The notes beneath the pieces were generated by a model. The model had not been told where the DNA came from. It saw nothing but the letters and a program-made list of their open reading frames with translations, and did not search any database. Made by a program: the position numbers and the translations under genes. This document shows, one piece after another, positions 54,401-62,430 of a stretch of DNA of 64,000 bases; the stretch's first letter is position 1, and each line of letters opens with the position of its first letter. Source of the stretch: Bacillota bacterium (GTDB lineage: Bacteria > Bacillota > Desulfotomaculia > Desulfotomaculales > Ammonificaceae); contig JBFMBK010000010.1 in the NCBI GenBank assembly GCA_040755295.1, positions 1 to 64,000 of the forward strand, read 5' to 3'.

Positions 54401-54977
54401 CAAACCCCTCCTAACCCGGACAAACGGGAATTCCCCAGCACTCAACGGTACGTTAAAACCACTTTGCATCGTTTTATATACAAGGCGACTTAGAACGCTG
54501 CGTCTTAAGATCAACAAGTTGAGTGATGGGCTACCACAGAGGCAGATCATCAAGTCCGAAGTCCTATGTCCTGCGTCCTAAGTCCAGGAACAGGGACTGG
54601 GGACTTTCGACTGAGGATTTAATTTATTACTCGCGACTTTATATCAGTTCCCCTCTGTGTGCTCTGTGTCTCTGTGGTTACCCGGCACTCCGCGCATTGA
54701 CCGGAAGATTCTCGTTTTTCCCCGCCTGAAAAGATTCTAACATGAAAACCGCTGTATTATAATTTTCGCCAAAATCGACAACGATTCCTGCCCTAATGAT
54801 ATGTAAAACTCCAGGTACGTGAGAAATAAGACCGGCCGGCAGTCATCCCCATGCGAGATCGCAGTAAACTTTACATTCCGAAAAACCGATGCCGGAAACC
54901 GGTCCCCTTAAAATAAACAGAGCCCGGCATTTCCGTAAGGCACAGCCGGGCCCAAACAGTCATCTATCGAAGCCCTG
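54401..54977. other. Spacer between rpsR and rplI with repeat fragments
   Basis: Positions 54640-54690 hold CTCTGTGTGCTCTGTGTCTCTGTGG, half of a family C palindrome. 54540-54600 holds purine/pyrimidine arms of the hairpin-core type. 54740-54900 is A/T-richer with no gene. The rplI promoter must lie here but I cannot fix it. Confidence 0.4.
54910..54952 (-). terminator. Terminator of the rpsF-ssb-rpsR operon
   Basis: GCCCGGC (54922-54928) pairs with GCCGGGC (54945-54951). On the minus strand the hairpin is followed by TCTGTTTATTTT. It lies about 25 bases after rpsR. Confidence 0.65.
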
Positions 54978-55211
54978 TTAATCGGTCACAAACGGCAGCA
55001 ACGCCATTACCCTGGCACGCTTTATCGCCAGGGTCAGGGTCCGCTGATGGCGGGCGCAATTTCCGGAAATGCGGCGGGGTAATACCTTCCCCCGCTCGGT
55101 CACATATTTTTTCAGACGCGTGATGTCTTTATAGTCTGCTTCCGCAATTTTTTCAACGCAGAAGCTGCAAATCTTTTTCTTACGCCGGCCGCGGTTGCGT
55201 TCGCGTTTCAA
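54978..55211 (-). CDS. rpsR: 30S ribosomal protein S18
   Basis: A 77-residue ribosomal protein that pairs with S6 on the platform of the small subunit. [20 protein letters not shown] has the two Cys of the zinc-binding form, and [31 protein letters not shown] is the conserved core. Last gene of the rpsF-ssb-rpsR operon. Confidence 0.97.
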   Translation of the reverse strand: MKRERNRGRRKKKICSFCVEKIAEADYKDITRLKKYVTERGKVLPRRISGNCARHQRTLTLAIKRARVMALLPFVTD

Positions 55212-55256
55212 TTCGCAACCTCCTTTCCCAAAATGCTCTTGGTTTTTCTATCGTTT

Positions 55257-55685
55257 TTAAAAGGGCACGTCGTCCTCAGAAAAGTCCACGGCTTGCCCGA
55301 ACGGTTCCTGGTAATCGTCATCCGTTTTACCGCGGGGTTCCGTATCAGGGGGTCGTTCCCCTTCACGCGGGCGGTCGAGGAAACGCACCGCGTCCGCCAC
55401 CACCTCGGCGGCTTTGCGCCGGACGCCCTGGCTGTCGGCATAAGAACGTACTTGAAGCCGTCCTTCGACCGCGACCAGTCGCCCCTTCGTCAGGTTGCGG
55501 TGGCAAATCTCAGCCTGCTTCTGCCACACGACGATGTCGATAAAATCAGTCTGCTTCTCGCCCTGTTTCCCCAGAAAAGGGCGATCCACAGCGATCGTAA
55601 AACTTGCCACCGCCGCCCCGCCGGGTGTATAACGCAGTTCCGGGTCACGCACCAAGCGTCCGATTAAAATTATACGGTTAAGCAT
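55257..55685 (-). CDS. ssb: Single-stranded DNA-binding protein
   Basis: A 142-residue SSB. The OB fold is recognisable from MLNRIILIGRLVRDPELRYTPGG, FTIAVDRPF and DFIDIVVWQKQAEICHRNLTKGRLVAVEGRLQ. A Pro/Asp-rich tail ends in DFSEDDVPF, the acidic tip that recruits partner proteins. ATG 55685 is used instead of the longer frame. It lies 10 bases after rpsF. Confidence 0.96.
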   Translation of the reverse strand: MLNRIILIGRLVRDPELRYTPGGAAVASFTIAVDRPFLGKQGEKQTDFIDIVVWQKQAEICHRNLTKGRLVAVEGRLQVRSYADSQGVRRKAAEVVADAVRFLDRPREGERPPDTEPRGKTDDDYQEPFGQAVDFSEDDVPF

Positions 55686-55695
55686 ACCCGCCTCC

Positions 55696-55980
55696 CTAAT
55701 CTCTCCGAATGATGATGTGGCGGAGCACATCCCCCGAGATCTTAAACATCCGTTCGAGTTCTTTAACCGCCGGGGCTTCAGATTTCAACTGCATCAACAC
55801 GTACTGGCCTTCCCGTTCCTTATCGATTTCATATGCAAGCCGGCGCTTCCCCCACCGGTCGATACGGTCAACGGCGCCGCCCTGTTCCTCGATCACCGTC
55901 TTAAACCGCTCCACCATCTCGTTCAAAGTTTCTTCTTCCGGCCCGGGACGCAGGATGTACATAACCTCATACTGTCGCAT
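55696..55980 (-). CDS. rpsF: 30S ribosomal protein S6
   Basis: A 94-residue ribosomal protein. RQYEVMYILRPGPEEE, DRIDRWGKRRLAYEIDKEREGQYVLMQLKSEAPAVKELERMFKI and HIIIRRD are conserved segments. ATG 55980 fits the family and has GGAGG nine bases upstream; a TTG codon immediately before it is also in frame. The leader of the operon carries hairpins that may be the S6:S18 autoregulatory site. Confidence 0.96.
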   Translation of the reverse strand: MRQYEVMYILRPGPEEETLNEMVERFKTVIEEQGGAVDRIDRWGKRRLAYEIDKEREGQYVLMQLKSEAPAVKELERMFKISGDVLRHIIIRRD

Positions 55981-56007
55981 CAACTAACACCTCCCTTCGG
56001 TCTTAAG

Positions 56008-56065
56008 CGGCCCCGTTGAACGGGGCAGGGAGAAACACCGGGCTCTGAGCGCAACGGCCCGGTAT
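56008..56065 (-). promoter_or_regulatory. Possible S6:S18 autoregulatory leader
   Basis: Two hairpins precede rpsF on the minus strand. One is ACCGGGC...GCCCGGT (about 56041-56065); the other is GCCCCGTTCAACGGGGC. Operons starting with rpsF are often controlled by S6:S18 binding to such a leader. The position and stem sequence agree in outline, but I could not confirm the bound bulge. Confidence 0.35.
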
Positions 56066-56106
56066 GCCACACGCGAAAGAGCGTTTTTGATTTAAAAAGC
56101 GGAGTT

Positions 56107-56135
56107 ATTTTACCATAACAGAAAGGCTGTGGCAA
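56107..56135 (-). promoter_or_regulatory. Sigma-A promoter of the rpsF-ssb-rpsR operon
   Basis: TTGCCA (56130-56135) and TAAAAT (56107-56112) are separated by 17 bases on the minus strand, about 125 bases upstream of rpsF. Confidence 0.7.
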
Positions 56136-56179
56136 GCGTCTTTTGCATAAGTATCCGGCTTATTACCGCCTTTTCCGAA

Positions 56180-56374
56180 TCAGACCTTTTTACCCCGGAC
56201 CCTTTTTAAGAGCTTGTCTCTGGGAACCAGAAGCACACGACCGCACCCGCGGCATTTGACCCGGACGTCCACCCCGGTCTTCAGCACTTCCCATTCCTCG
56301 CTGCCGCACGGGTGAGGTTTTCTTAAACGTAACAAATCGCCGACCTGTAACTTTATAAACATTCCACTCTGCAC
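56180..56374 (-). CDS. DUF951 domain protein
   Basis: A protein of 60-64 residues with IKLQVGDLLRLRKPHPCGSEEWEV and VDVRVKCRGCGRVLLVPRDKLLKRVR, the DUF951 signature. Two Cys in CRGCG plus the Cys of HPCGS could hold a metal. It is small and basic, with an unknown role, and very often placed between the rpsF operon and cvpA or mscS genes. The start may be GTG 56374 or ATG 56362. Confidence 0.88.
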   Translation of the reverse strand: MQSGMFIKLQVGDLLRLRKPHPCGSEEWEVLKTGVDVRVKCRGCGRVLLVPRDKLLKRVRGKKV

Positions 56375-56436
56375 CGTAACTTTTTAATCCACATACTAAC
56401 CGGAGGCTGTCGGCTTTCCCGTGTCGGAAGCCGGAC

Positions 56437-57105
56437 TCAAGTCTGCATTATGTCCCCGATGCCATTGTAGGCAAATAAGCCGCCCACCATCCGCAGCATA
56501 CCTTCATAGAATGGGGTCAGGACGGATGTGCCGAGTGCCTGTACGATAAAGTTCTCTTGTCCCATCATGATTGCGCTCAGTCTCGCCGCATAATGCAAAA
56601 CCAGGACCAGCACCATCCCAAGAACGAATCCCCAGCCGGCGCCCAGGGCTACGCCCCCGAGGCGGTCGAACGGCCGGAAGGGAAGCCATTTGCGAAAGAA
56701 GGTGATCTGTTCGCCGACAAAAAACCAGAGCCGTTCGATTATCCCAAAGAGGACCAGAAATATACCGGCGTTGATAACCTTTCGGGCGAGGATGAACACC
56801 GGGTCGCTCCCCGGCAGGCCGGGCTTCCCGGCGGCGGCCAGCGTCAGAGCGGATTGTTGCGCGGAAATAATACCGCCGCTGTCCGGCGGAATTTTATAGA
56901 CGTGCGAGAGCCATGCGGACAGGATGTCGGCAAAGTGCCATTGTCGCTCTACGATGTCCCCGATTACGGAATAGTATCGCGATGTCAGCACAAACGCCAC
57001 AACTACCCCGACAAGCCGGATACAACTGAGGATAAGGCCTGTCTTCGCCCCTCTGTAAACCCCGATTACGAGAATCACTGTCAAAACCGCGTCCAGCCAG
57101 TTCAA
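56437..57105 (-). CDS. CvpA family membrane protein
   Basis: A 222-residue protein with four hydrophobic helices, starting NWLDAVLTVILVIGVYRGAKTGLILS, the CvpA signature. CvpA was found through colicin V production in E. coli, but its general role, perhaps in envelope homeostasis, is unclear. TTG 57105 is the predicted start. It lies upstream of DUF951 on the same strand. Confidence 0.8.
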   Translation of the reverse strand: MNWLDAVLTVILVIGVYRGAKTGLILSCIRLVGVVVAFVLTSRYYSVIGDIVERQWHFADILSAWLSHVYKIPPDSGGIISAQQSALTLAAAGKPGLPGSDPVFILARKVINAGIFLVLFGIIERLWFFVGEQITFFRKWLPFRPFDRLGGVALGAGWGFVLGMVLVLVLHYAARLSAIMMGQENFIVQALGTSVLTPFYEGMLRMVGGLFAYNGIGDIMQT

Positions 57106-57148
57106 TCAGTCAACCCCCAAAACCGTTCTTAGATTTTAGATCGATCCG

Positions 57149-57398
57149 CGGAGGCCGCTGCAAAACGGCGCCTGTCCATTCCAGAAACCAGGCGCAGGAT
57201 GTCAGAAGTCAGATGTGCCAAAACAGCGTGAGATTCTCAGCTTTACTTCTGTAATCCATTCAGATATCCGACTTCTTGCATCCGACCTCTATTTTTGAAA
57301 TGCTTGTTTTTCGCAGACTCCGGAACTTTGTCCAAGTTTGTTCATTGAAAGTCGTCAGGTTTTTTTGACACTATTTGTTCTTCAACACTCTCCTAGTT
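57149..57398. repeat. Family A repeat, full copy
   Basis: The copy starts GGAGGCCGCTGCAAAACGGC. It has CAGGATGTCAGAAGTCAG and ATCCGACTTCTTGCATCC arms, AACAGCGTGAGATTCTCAGC shared with the sleB-ypeB copy, and the block TTCATTGAAAGTCGTCAGG. It ends TTGTTCTTCAACACTCTCC. It resembles 32466-32722 over its whole length. Confidence 0.6.
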
Positions 57399-57625
57399 TC
57401 GCGAAAGCGAGGAAGATATCCTTCTTTTCTTCTCCCGCAGGTAAAACCGGGAATAAATACACCATGCTCTGGCAATAAATATATTAGCCCGGCGGGAGTA
57501 TAGGACTTTCTTATCCACGGGGTAACGTCATCACAACTCTTGCCGCGATACATCCTTGATCGGGCCTATTGGTCCGATAGCCGCTTATAAGCTTCACCCT
57601 AATATGATTCTCAGGGGGTGATTTG
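57399..57625. other. Upstream region of yyaC
   Basis: No gene is supported here; a small minus-strand frame has no start site. The yyaC promoter must lie just before 57610. In Bacillus yyaC is expressed during sporulation, but I could not identify a sporulation-sigma consensus with confidence. Confidence 0.35.
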
Positions 57626-58252
57626 ATGGAAGAATATCCGGCGATTACTTACGCTCCGGCAGAGACCGTCCCCTCTCGTTTTCACGTGCATTACGAGGAA
57701 CAGGATGCCGCCGGGCGTATTGCGAATGAAATCCGGGATCGCGCCGGATTGCATACAACCGGCAGACCCTGGGTGCTTCTGTGCATCGGTACCGACCGTT
57801 CCACCGGCGATTCCCTCGGTCCGCTGGTCGGCAGTAAGGTCGCGGCCGCGAAGGCCAACCCGTACAACGTTTACGGAACTCTAGGGGAACCGGTGCATGC
57901 GCGGAACCTTAAAGGGAAGCTCCAGGAAGTCACCCGGCTCCACCGCAACGCCTTTATCATCGCCGTAGACGCATCCCTCGGATATCCGGAGAACGTAGGC
58001 GCCATAAACGTGGGAGTGGGTCCGCTTCTTCCCGGGGCCGGCGTAAACAAGTCGCTGCCGCCCGTGGGGCACCTGCACATTACAGCGGTCGTTAACATCG
58101 GCGGCTTCATGGAGTATGTCGTCCTTCAGAATACAAGGTTGAGCGTGGTAATGCAGCAGGCCGAGGTGATTGCCGACGCCCTGCTGAAGGCGGCGCCGCA
58201 CCAAAACGGAATGACCGCATCCCTCAAGGTGGCGCAGGGACCTCAAAAATAA
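57626..58252 (+). CDS. yyaC: Spore protease YyaC
   Basis: A 208-residue protein of the YyaC/GPR-like fold. WVLLCIGTDRSTGDSLGPLVGSKV, YGTLGEPVHARNLKGKL, IIAVDASLGYPENVGAINVG and HITAVVNIGGFMEYVVLQNTRL are the conserved stretches. Homologues are restricted to spore formers and are annotated as sporulation-linked proteases. ATG 57626 follows GGGGGTGAT. It is one of few plus-strand genes and is followed by its own terminator. Confidence 0.92.
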   Translation: MEEYPAITYAPAETVPSRFHVHYEEQDAAGRIANEIRDRAGLHTTGRPWVLLCIGTDRSTGDSLGPLVGSKVAAAKANPYNVYGTLGEPVHARNLKGKLQEVTRLHRNAFIIAVDASLGYPENVGAINVGVGPLLPGAGVNKSLPPVGHLHITAVVNIGGFMEYVVLQNTRLSVVMQQAEVIADALLKAAPHQNGMTASLKVAQGPQK

Positions 58253-58288
58253 GGCCCGGCTTTTAAGGTGCCCGGGACCTTATTTTTA
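58251..58288 (+). terminator. Intrinsic terminator of yyaC
   Basis: AAGGCCCGGC pairs with GCCCGGGACCTT (one bulged base) and is followed by ATTTTTATTT, immediately at the yyaC stop. Confidence 0.75.
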
Positions 58289-58338
58289 TTTGCGAGATTA
58301 TATTTCCAGTAATTAGGCGGTGGCGTCTTTTGGTTTGA

Positions 58339-58578
58339 CTACCTTTTTCCCAGTCGATCCTTCAATGAGCTCAAAACCTCTTGCGGGGTCATCCCCCGGG
58401 CGTCTACCACCGGAACAGCTTCCGTAATATCCTCGATGCCTAGCAGGTTTTCCTGCATCCCGCTGATCACAAAAGCCGACGCACCCGACGACTCCGCCGG
58501 CGGGACCACCTCGAACCCCTCCTGAGTCAAAAGGCTTCTCACATTTGACAAGTTCTCGTCAACCGCTATTTTAGTCAA
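58339..58578 (-). CDS. YkuS family protein (UPF0180)
   Basis: A 79-residue protein with IAVDENLSNVRSLLTQEGFEVV, SSGASAFVISGMQENLLGI and VDARGMTPQEVLSSLKDRL, matching the YkuS/UPF0180 family. It is a single small alpha/beta domain with no known function. TTG 58578 follows AGGAGGTGAAATA. Convergent with yyaC. Confidence 0.88.
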   Translation of the reverse strand: MTKIAVDENLSNVRSLLTQEGFEVVPPAESSGASAFVISGMQENLLGIEDITEAVPVVDARGMTPQEVLSSLKDRLGKR

Positions 58579-58626
58579 TATTTCACCTCCTAACGGGCTT
58601 AGTATAACACCTTACCCGGGGAGGTT

Positions 58627-59106
58627 ATGTCCGAGAAGAGTGTTGCAAAAAACCCTAGCCGTAGAAAGACAACGTTGGCGGCTTTCGGCAATTAAACTCA
58701 GAAAGAGTTCCTGAGGCTGCGAAATGAGAGACGAGATGTGACTCGCACATCCAACCTCACACTTCGCACTTCCCAAAGGCCGGAACGGAGCGTACTGATT
58801 TAGAGGTTGGAGGTCGAAAGTCGGAAAATGAAAGGAATTCGTAAGCGAATTCCTAATCCGGACAAGCCGGAACCAAAATATTTCACCACAGAGGCACAGA
58901 GTTCACAGAGAATAGAAATATCAAGACTAAATAATAAAAATTTATACCCATATTTCTGTCTTTTACCCTCCGTGTGCTCTGTGTCTCTGTGGTTAGTTTT
59001 TCTTGCCACGTCTCGTAGATTTTCGCGTCAAAGGCCGTAAAAGAATTCTAACCTTTAACATCTCGCCTCTAAACTAGACAGACGCCGTTTTGCGGCAGTC
59101 TCCGAG
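58627..59106. repeat. Family A repeat carrying a nested family C copy
   Basis: The outer ends are GAAGAGTGTTGCAAAAAACC and GCCGTTTTGCGGCAGTCTCC. Inside are the block CCGTAGAAAGACAACG...GGCTTTCGGCAATTAAAC, the core GGAATTCGTAAGCGAATTCC (58834-58853), and then a family C palindrome at 58849-59020. The element is about twice the usual length because of the nested copy. Confidence 0.55.
58849..59020. repeat. Family C palindromic repeat (CACAGAG type), copy 2
   Basis: TCCGGACAAGCCGGAACC, AAAATATTTCACCACAGAGG, CACAGAGTTCACAGAG and the returning CTCTGTGTCTCTGTGG with TTTTTCTTGCC match copy 1 at 18023-18187 nearly base for base at both ends. The middle differs. Confidence 0.6.
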
Positions 59107-59128
59107 GAGTAAATTTCTTGGCGCTCAA

Positions 59129-59761
59129 TCAGCGGTAATTCTTCCGGAGAAGATCAATGACTTCCGCGTCGGTGGTCTGCTTGAAGTTGAGATAAAACTG
59201 GCCTACTGCCATAAAATCATACGGCATAGACAAACAGACCATCTCGTCCACGTCGGGAAGCAGAGTCTCGATTGTCTCCTCCGGGGCGACGGGGACCGCG
59301 AGGATGATTCTTTCAGGTCCGGATTTCCTGATAGAGCGCAGGGCTGCAAGAACCGTATATCCGGTGGCAATCCCGTCGTCGGTCAGAATTATTTCCCGGC
59401 CGGCTAAAGAAACAGGGGGCCTGTCACCCCTATAAAGACACATGCGCCTGTTAATCTCCGCTACCGTACCGGCGACCAGCTTCTCTTTATCTTCCTCGGC
59501 AAGTCCGACCTGCGCAACAAGCCGGTCGTTAAAAATCGCGGTGCCGTCCTGGGTAACCGCACCTATAGCAAGTTCCGGATTAAACGGAGCCCCGATTTTC
59601 CGGGGTATTATAATATCGAGCGGCAGCCGGAGCGCTGCCGCAAGCTCTGCGCCAACCTCCACCCCACCGCGCGGTATGGAAACAACCAGGGCGTCATGAA
59701 ACTCCCTGCCCGCCAACCGCAAAGCCAGTTGTCGACCGGCGTCGGCACGGTTGGTATACAT
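59129..59761 (-). CDS. Phosphoribosyltransferase family protein
   Basis: A 210-residue protein of the type I phosphoribosyltransferase fold. The PRPP loop is EIILTDDGIATGYTVLAALR. An N-terminal VVSIPRGGVEVGAELAAALRLPLDIIIPRKIGAP is typical of the stand-alone COG1926-type proteins. Substrate base unknown. ATG 59761 follows GAGGAGAGAG. It is the last gene of the run parA-parB-LAGLIDADG-DUF4446-PRT on the minus strand. Confidence 0.85.
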   Translation of the reverse strand: MYTNRADAGRQLALRLAGREFHDALVVSIPRGGVEVGAELAAALRLPLDIIIPRKIGAPFNPELAIGAVTQDGTAIFNDRLVAQVGLAEEDKEKLVAGTVAEINRRMCLYRGDRPPVSLAGREIILTDDGIATGYTVLAALRSIRKSGPERIILAVPVAPEETIETLLPDVDEMVCLSMPYDFMAVGQFYLNFKQTTDAEVIDLLRKNYR

Positions 59762-59818
59762 ATCTCTCTCCTCTCGTCTGTGACAGTGACGTCCTAACAG
59801 TCGGTATTCCACGCTACT

Positions 59819-60319
59819 TTAAACCCGCGAGCTTGCCTCCTGCAGCACCTGTTCCTCCTCGGGGGAAAGACGGCTTGAGGAAGAACCCCGGGCGATCTTC
59901 TTGGCGTAAGAACGCGATTCCTCACGACCGTAAAGGCTGGTAAAAACAAATCCGTTCCTTTCCCCGTCCAGCATCGCCAGACTAAAACTGAGGTCGCTTC
60001 CTACGTCGTCGAAAGCGTTAAAGCGTACAACCGAAGGCGTCCTGACACAATTGCGGAGCGTAAGAGAAAACCGCTCCTGTTCAGTTGTCAGGGCATCAAG
60101 CCGCTCTTTTAAGGCGTCCATCATCGTTATCGATTTTTCCAGATTTTTTACGAATTCCTGATTCTGCGCCAACCGCACCAGGTTACGGTAGCGGCGGGCA
60201 AGACGATTGTGCCTTACCAACAGCGTCACCGAAAAAACGATTGCCATACAGGAAAGCAGCCCCGCAGCGCCTAAGAGAAAAAAGCCGTATTCCAAGAAAA
60301 ACGCCTCGATTGCATTCAC
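59819..60319 (-). CDS. DUF4446 family protein
   Basis: A 166-residue protein with one N-terminal transmembrane helix (about 10-35). A helical stretch rich in charged residues follows (LVRHNRLARRYRNLVRLAQNQEFVKNLE), then a small domain with VRFNAFDDVGSDLSFSLAMLDGERNGFVFTSLYGREESRSYAK, the DUF4446 signature. It is widespread near the parAB locus of Firmicutes; the function is unknown. Confidence 0.85.
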   Translation of the reverse strand: MNAIEAFFLEYGFFLLGAAGLLSCMAIVFSVTLLVRHNRLARRYRNLVRLAQNQEFVKNLEKSITMMDALKERLDALTTEQERFSLTLRNCVRTPSVVRFNAFDDVGSDLSFSLAMLDGERNGFVFTSLYGREESRSYAKKIARGSSSSRLSPEEEQVLQEASSRV

Positions 60320-60344
60320 CCTCTTTACAGGTATACACTGTTTA

Positions 60345-60704
60345 CTATTCCAACCGGTATTCTTCCCTCATTTTCTGAAGGCGCACGAAGGTCGGCGGAT
60401 CGATTTGTTCCAAAAGAGGAAAGTCTATTCGCCCGAGAAGTTGCTTTAGTGCGATGCCGCGGACCATCCATTGATAGTAATGACGACCACCATGATGGTA
60501 TGGGCCGTAAAGTCTTGACCCCGGAACAACCTCCAGTAACCATAAAAACAGCGACTCATGCCGCGCATGCATCCGGATAGTAACCTGGGCCTGCCGGCCG
60601 TCGCCGCCGAAATGCCCCTCCCCGATCAACAATCCGAGCAACACTCCGCCGACAAAACCGTCCCTGCCGTCGTCCGTTTCACGGTTATGTTTCACGTGGA
60701 GCAT
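60345..60704 (-). CDS. Stand-alone LAGLIDADG-like protein
   Basis: A 119-residue protein with one LAGLIDADG-type helix (GFVGGVLLGLLIGEGHFGGDG). A beta-saddle pattern follows (AQVTIRMHARHESLFLWLLEVV, YYQWMVRGIALKQLLGRIDFPLL). The motif keeps GEG in place of GDG. Single-motif proteins of this kind work as homodimers, as homing endonucleases or as transcription factors. It sits between parB and DUF4446 with no intron or intein around it. A parS-like site overlaps its first codons. Confidence 0.75.
   Translation of the reverse strand: MLHVKHNRETDDGRDGFVGGVLLGLLIGEGHFGGDGRQAQVTIRMHARHESLFLWLLEVVPGSRLYGPYHHGGRHYYQWMVRGIALKQLLGRIDFPLLEQIDPPTFVRLQKMREEYRLE
60688..60703. promoter_or_regulatory. parS-like site 1
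   Basis: TGTTTCACGTGGAGCA differs from the ParB-binding consensus TGTTTCACGTGAAACA by two bases. It overlaps the first codons of the LAGLIDADG-like ORF. Confidence 0.75.
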
Positions 60705-60716
60705 ACTGTTTCACCG

Positions 60717-61589
60717 TCATGTTTCACGTGAAGCATTCTTTTTCAGTGTAAACCTTTTTGCAAACGCCATTATTTCTTCGCGGCTCCGGAAGTATATTTC
60801 CACCCGCCACCGCCGGCGCGAAGGCCTTACCGCCACCTTCGTTCCGAGCGTCGATGAAATTTTCTCTGTCGCTTCGGCAAGTCCCTCGTCGGTCACCGCG
60901 GTCTCTTTTGCCGGACTTTTATCATCCTTGGCTTTGCCCCAGCGTCTGACGACCGCCTCTACGTCCCGAACCGATAATTGTTGTGCCGCAGCCCTGACGG
61001 CGATTTCCTCCTGAATCGCGGGCTCGGAAACGGCCAGCAGCGCCCTTGCGTGACCCGCTGACAGATCGCCCTTCCTCAGCATCTGCAAAACCCGCGGGGG
61101 GAGGCTTAAAAGCCTCAGGGCATTCCCCACCGCAGCGCGGCTTCTTCCTACCCGCCTGGCGGCCTCCTCATGTGTCAGCCTAAACTCTTCTATCAACCTT
61201 TGATAGGCGATCGCCTCCTCCAGCGGATTGAGGTCTTCGCGCTGAATGTTTTCAACCAATATCGCGCAGGCGGTCTTTTCGTCGTCGTATTCGCGGATCA
61301 GCGCGGGAACCGTCTCCCACCCCAGCAACCGGCATGCCCTCCATCGCCTTTCTCCGGCTACCAGTTCATAGCCTTCCCCTGCCGGCCTAACAACTATCGG
61401 CTGCAGAAGCCCATGTTCTTTTATCGAAGCCGCCAGTTCCTGAATCCCCGCTTCCTCCCAGGTTTCACGCGGCTGCCGGGCGTTCGGTCGTATCAATTTT
61501 ATCTTGATCCGCCGAAGTTCTTCGCCTCCCTCCGGCAGTACCGGAATCAGCGCGTCCAGCCCCCGCCCGAGTCCTCTTGTTTTAGCCAT
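60717..61589 (-). CDS. parB: Chromosome-partitioning protein ParB (Spo0J)
   Basis: A 290-residue CTP-dependent DNA clamp that loads at parS and spreads to organise the origin. RGLGRGLDALIP opens the protein. The CTPase domain includes QPIVVRPAGEGYELVAGERRWRACRLLG and ILVENIQREDLNPLEEAIAYQRL. The helix-turn-helix LTHEEAARRVGRSRAAVGNALRLLSLPP contacts parS, and a C-terminal dimer domain follows. ATG 61589 overlaps the end of parA by eight bases. Two parS-like sites lie at its 3' end. Confidence 0.96.
   Translation of the reverse strand: MAKTRGLGRGLDALIPVLPEGGEELRRIKIKLIRPNARQPRETWEEAGIQELAASIKEHGLLQPIVVRPAGEGYELVAGERRWRACRLLGWETVPALIREYDDEKTACAILVENIQREDLNPLEEAIAYQRLIEEFRLTHEEAARRVGRSRAAVGNALRLLSLPPRVLQMLRKGDLSAGHARALLAVSEPAIQEEIAVRAAAQQLSVRDVEAVVRRWGKAKDDKSPAKETAVTDEGLAEATEKISSTLGTKVAVRPSRRRWRVEIYFRSREEIMAFAKRFTLKKNASRET
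60720..60735. promoter_or_regulatory. parS-like site 2
   Basis: TGTTTCACGTGAAGCA differs from the consensus by one base. It lies within the last codons of parB (encoding part of NASRET-stop). Site 1 is 32 bases away, about three helical turns. Confidence 0.85.
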
Positions 61590-62391
61590 GACCTGCCACT
61601 TCCTTTGCAAGTTCGCTGTAAACCTCAGCACCCCGGCTTTTAGGGTCATACACGACGACCGGTTTCCCGTGACTTGGAGCTTCGCTCAGCCTGACATTAC
61701 GCGGAATGATCGTTCGATACACCTTCTGGCGAAAGTGTTTCTTTACCTCCTCAACCACCTGGATGGACAGGTTTGTTCGTCCGTCAAACATCGTTAGTAG
61801 TACTCCTTCAATCTCCAGGCTTGAGTTCAGTCGCTTTTGAACTAACTGAATAGTATTTGAAAGGTGCCCCAGCCCTTCCAGCGCATAATACTCACACTGG
61901 ATCGGGATAAGAACGGTGTCGGCGGCGGTCAATGCGTTCAGGGTTAACAGCCCTAAAGAAGGCGGACAGTCGATCAGCGTAAAGTCATACTCTTCCCGAA
62001 TACCCGCCAGACTTCGTCGCAGTACTGTTTCCCGGCCCTGGACGCTTACCAGTTCCACCTCTGCGCCGGCCAAACTAAGCGTTGCCGGCACCACGTCGAG
62101 CCCTTTTACGGAAGGGCAAGGCGCCATCACCGCTTTTATGGAACGATTGTGTATCAGCACGTCGTACAGCGATTTCGCTTCAGCCGCCTCAACCCCCAAC
62201 CCGCTGGTGGCATTTGCCTGGGGGTCCGCGTCTATTATCAGAACCCTTAACCCCGCAATCGCCAGACAGGCGCCAAGGTTAACCACGGTAGTGGTCTTTG
62301 CCACCCCTCCCTTTTGGTTGGCGATAGCAATTACCTTGCCCAATCCTTTTTGTCCGCCTTTCTTTTCTCCCTTTTGTCGCCAAACTTTCAT
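61582..62391 (-). CDS. parA: Chromosome-partitioning ATPase ParA (Soj)
   Basis: A 269-residue deviant Walker A ATPase acting with ParB in origin segregation and in control of DnaA. The N-terminal GKVIAIANQKGGVAKTTTVVNLGACLA is the deviant Walker box. DADPQANATSGLG and DFTLIDCPPSLGLLTLNALTAADTVLIPIQCEYYALEGL follow. About 16 Lys/Gly-rich residues precede the normal start; ATG 62391 is used, but a TTG at 62343 would also be possible. Confidence 0.95.
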   Translation of the reverse strand: MKVWRQKGEKKGGQKGLGKVIAIANQKGGVAKTTTVVNLGACLAIAGLRVLIIDADPQANATSGLGVEAAEAKSLYDVLIHNRSIKAVMAPCPSVKGLDVVPATLSLAGAEVELVSVQGRETVLRRSLAGIREEYDFTLIDCPPSLGLLTLNALTAADTVLIPIQCEYYALEGLGHLSNTIQLVQKRLNSSLEIEGVLLTMFDGRTNLSIQVVEEVKKHFRQKVYRTIIPRNVRLSEAPSHGKPVVVYDPKSRGAEVYSELAKEVAGHG

Positions 62392-62430
62392 GTATTATTC
62401 CACAACCCCGACGCAAAATCCTGCCATTTC

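Noticed and set aside
57371-57553. Minus-strand 60-codon frame upstream of yyaC
   Set aside because: It overlaps a family A repeat, has no start site and no recognisable domain.
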